Assembly: GCA_902562015.1 (NCBI GenBank)
Contig: CACERX010000068.1
Location: 1 to 5,040 of the forward strand
Length of the DNA stretch: 5,040 nt
Source of the DNA: an uncultured SAR324 cluster bacterium
GTDB lineage: Bacteria > SAR324 > NAC60-12
Reading direction: 5' to 3'
Under the pieces are notes generated by a model. It searched no databases, was not told the origin of the DNA, and worked only from the letters and a program-made list of their open reading frames with translations. The translations under genes were made by a program, and so were the position numbers. Each line of letters begins with the position of its first letter. Positions within the stretch are counted from its first letter, which is position 1. Below are positions 1 to 5,040 of the stretch, piece after piece.

Positions 1-444
1 AGAATCTTCAAAGCATTCAAGATCAAGTTTTGCAGATTGATTCATTAAACGAACAGAAATATCGTGTGATACCAAATCACCTAGCAAGCTGTCCACTAAA
101 GCAATGCCTCTTCCAAGCAAATCTGAAAAAACAGCAAAGCCTAGTTCTGCCAGCACAAGTGTTATTAAAAGTGACAAGTCCGGATTTTCCACACGAACTC
201 CACTCCCTACACCTGATATCATCACAATTTCATCAATAATAAGTTTAGCTAAATAAAGCATTATTAACGGTAAGGAGGCACGCACAACTCTCAGAAATAT
301 ATTTAATGAAGTCAACCACTTGTTGCAATTCCATATAAGCCTAAAGAATTCAGGCAGATTTCTTAGTGTCCCCAGTCGTTCTCGAAAATCTAAATCAGAT
401 GCTGTTCTATGTGGACTAGAAGAATTTTTTAGTTGTTTTTTCAT
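1..444 (-). CDS. ABC exporter (fused permease/ATPase family), N-terminal part of the membrane domain; partial at left edge
   Basis: An open minus-strand frame runs from an ATG at 444-442 to the window edge, giving 148 residues with no stop. A charged cytoplasmic N-terminus (about residues 1-45) precedes a first hydrophobic segment at about 50-70, containing LPLIMLYLAKLIIDEI. A second segment lies at about 90-110. The stretch SHDISVRLMNQSAKLDLECF ends just before FEDS. This matches the intracellular helix of exporters that read 'LGDL-S-ISVRLMEHA--LDL--FED', followed in the family by the rest of the membrane domain and a nucleotide-binding domain. The ATPase motifs would lie beyond the left edge, so the ATPase half is inferred. 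Such proteins are typically about 600 residues and act in the inner membrane as dimers. The substrate cannot be told. No clear Shine-Dalgarno sequence precedes the start. The gene is divergent from the acyl-CoA operon and need not be related to it in function. Confidence 0.8.
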   Translation of the reverse strand, partial: MKKQLKNSSSPHRTASDLDFRERLGTLRNLPEFFRLIWNCNKWLTSLNIFLRVVRASLPLIMLYLAKLIIDEIVMISGVGSGVRVENPDLSLLITLVLAELGFAVFSDLLGRGIALVDSLLGDLVSHDISVRLMNQSAKLDLECFEDS

Positions 445-482
445 TACAAAATATAATATTGAATACAGACTTTCTCACGCTA

Positions 483-506
483 GTTGAAAACCTTTTTAAA
501 GGCAAC
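483..506. repeat. Imperfect inverted repeat upstream of the ABC exporter gene
   Basis: The arms are GTTG (483-486) with CAAC (503-506) and CCTTT (491-495) with AAAGG (498-502). An unpaired AAAA (487-490) is bulged on one side. It lies about 40-60 bases upstream of the minus-strand ATG at 444, so it could be a 5' leader hairpin or an operator for the exporter gene. It is short, bulged and AT-rich, so chance is a real possibility. No T-run suited to an intrinsic terminator follows it. Confidence 0.25.
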
Positions 507-670
507 AATTTATATCAATTATGTTTATTAAAGTTTTTGTTGAACTGTATAGACAAAATTTAAAAAAAAAAATTTAGTTGCTAATATATCTTCAAGCAGC
601 ATCTTATTAAGTCTTGGCATGTTCAGATTGAAATTGCAACTGTCCGTAATTAACTTTTAATATGATGAAG

Positions 671-678
671 TAAATTTG
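671..678 (+). promoter_or_regulatory. Possible Bacteroidota-type -7 promoter box (TAAATTTG) for the acyl-CoA operon
   Basis: TAAATTTG matches the TAnnTTTG -7 consensus of Bacteroidota at every fixed position. It ends 32 bases before the ATG at 711, which would leave a leader of roughly 25 bases. I could not find the partner TTTG/TTG -33 box at the expected spacing of about 19-21 bases (roughly 646-655). In DNA this AT-rich a single box can arise by chance, so the call is tentative. Confidence 0.35.
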
Positions 679-710
679 TATACATTTCTATAACGTTGCT
701 AGATTTTATT

Positions 711-1901
711 ATGAAAAAGACTGACAAAATTGCTACATTCGATTGGGCTGACCCCATGTTTTTCAATGAACAATTGAGTGAAGAAGAACGATTGATACGA
801 GATACAGCCCGTGATTACTGCCAGGAAAATTTAATGCCCAGAGTTTTGGAAGCAAATCGAAGTGAAATATATGATCGTGAAATAATGAACGAATTTGCAG
901 AAATGGGATTTCTTGGATCTACAATTCCTGAAGAATATGGCGGAATTGGTGCAAACTATGTCTCTTACGGCTTAATAGCCCGCGAGATTGAAAGAGTGGA
1001 TTCAGGTTATCGTTCAGCAATGAGTGTACAATCCAGTCTGGTAATGTATCCAATACATGCTTACGGTACGCATGAACAGCGGGAAAAATATCTGCCAAAA
1101 TTAGCAAAAGCAGAGTTGATTGGATGTTTTGGACTCACAGAGCCAAATCATGGTTCAGACCCAGGAAGCATGGAAACACGAGCAAGAAAAGCAGAAGGTG
1201 GATTCAGGTTGACTGGCAACAAAATGTGGATTTCTAACTCACCAGTTGCCGATATTTTCATAGTCTGGGCAAAAAATGATGATGGAGTAATAAAAGGCTA
1301 TATCCTCGAAAAAAACATGAAAGGCTTAAATACTCCGAAAATTGGAGGTAAAATGTCTCTGCGTACATCAGTAACTGGTGAAATCGTTATGGATAATGTA
1401 TTTGTTTCAGAAAAAAATGAATTACCCAATGTTTCCGGTTTAAAAGGACCTTTCGGTTGCCTTAACCGTGCACGTTTTGGCATTGCATGGGGCACTCTCG
1501 GTGCTGCAGAATTTTGCTGGAAACAGGCCCGTCAATACACTTTGGACCGTCTTCAATTTGGCCGTCCTTTGGCATCAAACCAACTTATACAAAAAAAACT
1601 GGCAGATATGCAGACCGAAATTGCACTTGGGATGCAGGGTGTTCTACAAATGGGACGTTTGATGGATAATGAAAAATGTTCTCCAGAATTGATTTCTCTA
1701 ATGAAACGCAACAATTGCGGCAAGGCCCTTGAGATTGCCCGTGCTGCCCGTGATATGCACGGCGCTAATGGAATTTCCGATGAGTTTCATGTGATGCGAC
1801 ATATGATGAATTTAGAAACAGTCAATACTTACGAAGGTACACACGATATTCATGCACTTATTTTAGGTAGAGCACAGACTGGTATCCAGGCTTTTTTCTA
1901 A
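711..1901 (+). CDS. gcdH: Glutaryl-CoA dehydrogenase (acyl-CoA dehydrogenase family), decarboxylating type
   Basis: This FAD enzyme oxidises and decarboxylates glutaryl-CoA to crotonyl-CoA in lysine and tryptophan degradation, passing electrons to electron-transfer flavoprotein. The 396-residue product is full length for the family and resembles GCDH along its whole length. The N-terminal helical domain includes [13 protein letters not shown] (24-36). The acyl-CoA dehydrogenase signature [17 protein letters not shown] is at 138-154, the middle beta domain at about 140-235, and the C-terminal helical domain includes [20 protein letters not shown] (282-301). [12 protein letters not shown] (94-105) holds the equivalents of human Glu87, Arg94 and Ser98, which are involved in glutaryl carboxylate recognition. 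NTYEGTHDI (372-380) holds the catalytic base Glu375 and Tyr374. That Tyr is kept in decarboxylating enzymes, whereas a known anaerobic non-decarboxylating homologue has Val there. The ATG at 711 is preferred. A TTG at 696 would add five residues (MLDFI) outside the conserved region. No strong Shine-Dalgarno sequence is visible. The gene is first of three co-directional genes, with the next start 19 bases after its stop. Confidence 0.93.
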   Translation: MKKTDKIATFDWADPMFFNEQLSEEERLIRDTARDYCQENLMPRVLEANRSEIYDREIMNEFAEMGFLGSTIPEEYGGIGANYVSYGLIAREIERVDSGYRSAMSVQSSLVMYPIHAYGTHEQREKYLPKLAKAELIGCFGLTEPNHGSDPGSMETRARKAEGGFRLTGNKMWISNSPVADIFIVWAKNDDGVIKGYILEKNMKGLNTPKIGGKMSLRTSVTGEIVMDNVFVSEKNELPNVSGLKGPFGCLNRARFGIAWGTLGAAEFCWKQARQYTLDRLQFGRPLASNQLIQKKLADMQTEIALGMQGVLQMGRLMDNEKCSPELISLMKRNNCGKALEIARAARDMHGANGISDEFHVMRHMMNLETVNTYEGTHDIHALILGRAQTGIQAFF

Positions 1902-1920
1902 ACTTAGTAAACAGTTAAAT

Positions 1921-3012
1921 ATGCTTATTCAGGCAGAATCACTTAAAAGAATAGTCTCAGCTATACTGGAAAAAGGAGGAAGCAGTAAAATTGAAAGCCA
2001 GGTCGTGGCAGATCATTTGGTAAGGGCCAATCTGGTAGGTCATGACAGTCACGGTGTGGGAATGCTTCCGAAATATGTAAAGATGCTTAAGGAAGAACTT
2101 CTTTTTCCAAATCAAGAGCCTGAGATTATCAAAAAAGATGGTTCGATTATCATGTTTGACGGGAAACGTGGATATGGACAAGCTGTAGGTAAAATAGCAA
2201 TGAAGAAGGCTATTGAAAAATGCCAAAAAAACGGTTTGGCTTTGATGACCATACGTAATTCTCATCACCTTGGAAGAATAGGAACATATGGTGAGCAAAG
2301 TATTGAGGCTGGAATAGTTTCAATTCATTTTGTCAATGTGACAGATCATTCTCCCTATGTACTTCCATATGGAGGATCAGATGGGCGTTTAGCAACTAAT
2401 CCCATTTGCCTGGCAATGCCTGGAACCAAAAATACACCACCAGTTTTACTGGATATGGCTACAAGTAGGATTGCCATTGGTAAAGCGAGATTTGCGATGA
2501 ATAAGAAAGAAAAACTTGAAGAAGGACTAGTAGTAGACCATAAAGGACGGCCCACTAATAACCCCGAGGTAATGTCGGGTTACCTTTACCCTGAAAAGGA
2601 GGATAATCCGCCACTTGGAGCACTCACACCTTCAGGAGAATACAAAGGATCCGGACTTTCGCTATTTTGCGAACTATTTGGAGGTTTACTAAGCGGTGGG
2701 GGAACAATACAACCTGGTAATAAGCGTCATGGTAGTATAATCAACAACATGCTCACTTTGCTAATTAATCCAGGAAAATTAGTAGATAATCCCTGGATGC
2801 AAAATGAAATAGATCAACTAACTTCATTCTACAAAAAATCACCTCCAGCAAATCCCGAACAACCTGTACTTGTTGCAGGAGATCCTGAAAGGTTTCACGA
2901 AAAACAACGAAAATTAAATGGTATCACTGTTGATCAAACCACATGGAATCAGATTATTAAAGATGGCTGTTCACTTGGATTATCTCGTATTGAAATAAAA
3001 AAAATGATCTGA
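1921..3012 (+). CDS. Malate/L-lactate dehydrogenase family (Ldh_2) oxidoreductase, HcxB/YbiC-like 2-hydroxyacid dehydrogenase
   Basis: This is a probable cytoplasmic NAD(P)-dependent oxidoreductase interconverting a 2-hydroxyacid and a 2-oxoacid. The 363 residues fit the Ldh_2 family, which is unrelated to classical Rossmann-fold lactate dehydrogenase. Motifs in order are ANLVGHDSHGVGMLPKYV (36-53), NSHHLGRIGTYGE (113-125) with the family's conserved His116, SIHFVNVTDHSPYVLPYGG (134-152), ATNPICLAMP (158-167), LLDMATSRIAIGK (176-188), and GEYKGSGLSLFCELFGGLLS (239-258). From memory, the order and wording follow E. coli YbiC/HcxB (hydroxycarboxylate dehydrogenase B) more closely than malate or ureidoglycolate dehydrogenases, notably NSHHxGRIG and the GHDSHG block. 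The substrate is not decided by sequence, and the E. coli relative is promiscuous. It sits 19 bases after gcdH and 54 before icmF, so it is probably co-transcribed. No Shine-Dalgarno sequence precedes the ATG. The start fits, because the family alignment begins a few residues later. Confidence 0.85.
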   Translation: MLIQAESLKRIVSAILEKGGSSKIESQVVADHLVRANLVGHDSHGVGMLPKYVKMLKEELLFPNQEPEIIKKDGSIIMFDGKRGYGQAVGKIAMKKAIEKCQKNGLALMTIRNSHHLGRIGTYGEQSIEAGIVSIHFVNVTDHSPYVLPYGGSDGRLATNPICLAMPGTKNTPPVLLDMATSRIAIGKARFAMNKKEKLEEGLVVDHKGRPTNNPEVMSGYLYPEKEDNPPLGALTPSGEYKGSGLSLFCELFGGLLSGGGTIQPGNKRHGSIINNMLTLLINPGKLVDNPWMQNEIDQLTSFYKKSPPANPEQPVLVAGDPERFHEKQRKLNGITVDQTTWNQIIKDGCSLGLSRIEIKKMI

Positions 3013-3066
3013 TAAACATGAAAATTAGCACAAACACTTTAAAAAAAGGAAATAGGGTCAAATAAG

Positions 3067-5040
3067 ATGAACTCACCTCATCGATCAAAAACTATTTCTC
3101 TCCAAAATAAAGTACGTATGGTCACTGCAACTAGTTTGTTTGACGGTCATGATGCGGCTATTAACATTATGCGACGTATCATCCAGTCTCAAGGAGCTGA
3201 AGTTATTCATCTTGGCCATGATCGTGGTGTCGAGGAAATAGTTGATGTAGCAATTGAAGAAGACGTTCAAGGTATTGCTGTAAGTTCATACCAAGGAGGG
3301 CACAATGAATATTTCCAATATATGGTTGATCTGCTAAAAAAAAGAAATTCCGGACACATTCAAGTGTTTGCAGGAGGCGGAGGAGTGATTATACAATCTG
3401 AAATTGATGCATTGATGGAATACGGTGTAAATCGTGTTTATTCGCCTGAAGACGGAAGAGAACTTGGACTACAGGGTATGATTGCTGATATGCTCAAACG
3501 CTCTGATTTCCCTTTACTAACAGATGATTTTAAACCTGAACCGGAAAAACTTTTTACAGATAATATCCAACATATTGCGCGAAGTTTAACCTGGGCTGAA
3601 AGTAGTTTTACAGATGATCAAAACTCAGAAAATCAGCAGAAAGTAACAACTTTCTTTGAAGATCTGCCTGATAATTCAAATATACCAGTCATAGGGTTAA
3701 CCGGTACAGGAGGAGCAGGAAAATCCTGTCTGATGGATGAAATGGTACGGTTTTTTATAAATGAGTTTCCGGGAAAAAGAGTTGCAATAGTCTCTGTTGA
3801 TCCATCAAAACGTAAAACAGGAGGTGCATTACTTGGTGACCGCCTGCGCATGAATTCGATTTATGATAAACGTGTATACATGCGTTCACTTGCAACACGT
3901 AGATCAAATCTTGCTACATCTGCCTCACTGGAAAATTCCGTAAAATTACTTTGTGCATCAGGATTTGATTTAATTCTGTTGGAAACTGCGGGAATTGGTC
4001 AAAGTGATTCAGAAATTTCTGACTTAGTTGATTTTAGTATATACGTGATGACCCCTGAATTCGGAGCGGAGACGCAACTCGAAAAAATCAACATGATTGA
4101 CTTTGCAGACTGTATAGTTATCAATAAATTTGATAAGCCAGGAGCTGAAGATGCCTTGCGTGCTGTAAGAAAGCAATATTGTCGTAGCCACCTTGACTTT
4201 GATGCTGAACCTGAATCACTTCCTGTATTTGGCGTTGTAGCTAACCGATTTAATGACCTTGGTACAAAATGGTTTTATTATAAATTGATAGATTTGCTGA
4301 TAGAAAAAAAAGGTCTTAACTGGATACGCAACCAAAAATCTGATTTTGCTGTTTCTGAAATTTCAGAACTGATACCTGCTGAGAGAAAAGAATATTTAAG
4401 GCAAATATCTTCTACTATCAGGAAATACAAAATTCAGGTTAGGGAACATGCTGAAATAGCCTCTGAATGCAGTCAACTACTTGGAACAATCCAGCAAATC
4501 ACAGGATTAAATTCTGGAATTGCAGAATCGATTGCAGAAAATGGTAATGATAATAGCAAAACTATTGCTGTTGAAGAACTTTACAATGAAAAATTGCAAA
4601 AACTTCCTGAGTCATTGAGAAATCAACTTAATGAGTTCGAAAATAATCGTCAGGAATACATGAAAGATAATTACAGCTTCATAGTACGAGGAAAAACAAA
4701 GGATATTGAAAATTTTCGCACAAGTATTTCCGGAACCAAAATACCAAAAATTGCCACGCCTAAATTTAAAGACTGGGGAGAAATTGTATTGTGGCTAGGA
4801 ATGGAAAATTTTCCAGGAAGTTTCCCATTTACCGCAGGAGTATTTCCTTTCAAAAGAGAAGGTGAGGATCCAACACGCATGTTTGCAGGAGAAGGAATTG
4901 CTGAACGCACAAATCGGCGATTTCACCTGCTGGCTAAAGGACAGCCTGCTTCGCGACTTAGCACTGCATTTGATTCTGTGACACTTTACGGTGCAAATCC
5001 AAATGCCCGTCCAGATATATATGGAAAAATAGGAAATGCT
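3067..5040 (+). CDS. icmF: Fused isobutyryl-CoA mutase IcmF (B12-binding, GTPase chaperone and mutase domains); partial at right edge
   Basis: This adenosylcobalamin enzyme interconverts isobutyryl-CoA and n-butyryl-CoA. The 658 residues present are about 60% of an IcmF of roughly 1,100. The B12-binding domain (about 15-145) has FDGHDAAINIM (25-35), whose His28 is the expected lower cobalt ligand, then SSYQGGHNEY (73-82) and AGGGG (102-106). The MeaB-like GTPase domain (about 205-415) has a P-loop GTGGAGKS (213-220), VDPSKRKTGGALLGDRLRMN (244-263), ETAGIGQS (306-313) and the guanine-specificity motif NKFD (353-356). A largely helical linker spans about 420-540. The TIM-barrel mutase domain starts near 555 and continues off the edge, with FPFTAGVFPFKR (586-597), RMFAGEG (604-610) and RPDIYGKIGNA (648-658). 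Phe606 occupies the place of the methylmalonyl-CoA mutase active-site Tyr and is typical of isobutyryl-CoA type enzymes. ATG 3067 is the first ATG after an in-frame TAA at 3040. A weak AGGG (3054-3057) lies nine bases upstream. Confidence 0.93.
   Translation, partial: MNSPHRSKTISLQNKVRMVTATSLFDGHDAAINIMRRIIQSQGAEVIHLGHDRGVEEIVDVAIEEDVQGIAVSSYQGGHNEYFQYMVDLLKKRNSGHIQVFAGGGGVIIQSEIDALMEYGVNRVYSPEDGRELGLQGMIADMLKRSDFPLLTDDFKPEPEKLFTDNIQHIARSLTWAESSFTDDQNSENQQKVTTFFEDLPDNSNIPVIGLTGTGGAGKSCLMDEMVRFFINEFPGKRVAIVSVDPSKRKTGGALLGDRLRMNSIYDKRVYMRSLATRRSNLATSASLENSVKLLCASGFDLILLETAGIGQSDSEISDLVDFSIYVMTPEFGAETQLEKINMIDFADCIVINKFDKPGAEDALRAVRKQYCRSHLDFDAEPESLPVFGVVANRFNDLGTKWFYYKLIDLLIEKKGLNWIRNQKSDFAVSEISELIPAERKEYLRQISSTIRKYKIQVREHAEIASECSQLLGTIQQITGLNSGIAESIAENGNDNSKTIAVEELYNEKLQKLPESLRNQLNEFENNRQEYMKDNYSFIVRGKTKDIENFRTSISGTKIPKIATPKFKDWGEIVLWLGMENFPGSFPFTAGVFPFKREGEDPTRMFAGEGIAERTNRRFHLLAKGQPASRLSTAFDSVTLYGANPNARPDIYGKIGNA

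Larger units (their letters stand above)
445..710. other. Divergent intergenic region, AT-rich
   Basis: These 266 bases separate two divergent start codons and should hold promoters for both directions. Visible items are an imperfect inverted repeat at 483-506, a run of eleven A at 562-572 flanked on both sides by AAATTT, and a TAAATTTG box at 671-678. I see no credible coding frame, tRNA or riboswitch-like structure. The A-tract may act as a bent or UP-like promoter element, but that is inference. Confidence 0.6.

Noticed and set aside
30..239. Plus-strand 69-residue open frame
   Set aside because: It lies opposite the ABC exporter frame, which shows membrane segments and a recognisable family motif. 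The plus-strand frame shows no family features.
677..684. Palindrome TGTATACA overlapping the putative -7 box
   Set aside because: An eight-base palindrome in AT-rich DNA is expected by chance, and no second copy was seen nearby.
696..710. TTG at 696 as an upstream start for glutaryl-CoA dehydrogenase
   Set aside because: It adds only five residues outside the conserved region and has no ribosome site. The ATG at 711 gives a normal family length.
1902..1920. Terminator or promoter between gcdH and the HcxB-like gene
   Set aside because: The gap is only 19 bases, with no inverted repeat and no promoter-like box, so co-transcription is more likely.
1957..2298. Minus-strand 113-residue open frame within the HcxB-like gene
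   Set aside because: It is fully antisense to a well-supported gene, and its translation shows no recognisable domain.
3067..5040. Methylmalonyl-CoA mutase large subunit, or a separate MeaB/ArgK GTPase gene
   Set aside because: One uninterrupted frame holds an N-terminal B12 domain, then a GTPase, then the start of the mutase barrel. That order is diagnostic of IcmF, since methylmalonyl-CoA mutase carries its B12 domain at the C-terminus.

Overview
The window looks like an AT-rich bacterial chromosome, most plausibly from Bacteroidota or a related lineage. Three things point that way. The fused acyl-CoA mutase at the right end reads like the IcmF proteins of that group. The starts lack strong Shine-Dalgarno sequences. 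One TAnnTTTG box, the Bacteroidota-type -7 element, lies upstream of the main operon. This assignment is inferred from remembered family resemblance, not from any search.

Layout: positions 1-444 (minus strand) hold the N-terminal 148 residues of an ABC exporter whose remainder lies beyond the left edge. Positions 445-710 are a divergent, very AT-rich intergenic region. From 711 to the right edge, three plus-strand genes follow closely. These are a glutaryl-CoA dehydrogenase (711-1901), an HcxB/YbiC-like member of the malate/L-lactate dehydrogenase family (1921-3012), and the first 658 residues of a fused adenosylcobalamin-dependent isobutyryl-CoA mutase, IcmF (3067 to the edge). The two gaps are 19 and 54 bases. 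I see no convincing terminator in either, so one transcript is likely.

How the genes may work together: glutaryl-CoA dehydrogenase converts glutaryl-CoA, a late intermediate of lysine and tryptophan breakdown, to crotonyl-CoA and CO2. IcmF interconverts n-butyryl-CoA and isobutyryl-CoA, and carries its own GTPase chaperone domain. The middle gene encodes an NAD(P)-dependent 2-hydroxyacid/2-oxoacid oxidoreductase of unknown substrate. Together they suggest a small operon for short-chain acyl-CoA and organic acid catabolism. The link from crotonyl-CoA to the mutase would need a crotonyl-CoA reductase that is not in the window.

I found no RNA gene, mobile element, CRISPR array or clearly novel system. 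The most interesting points are the unusual three-gene combination and residues that indicate substrate type in the two acyl-CoA enzymes.
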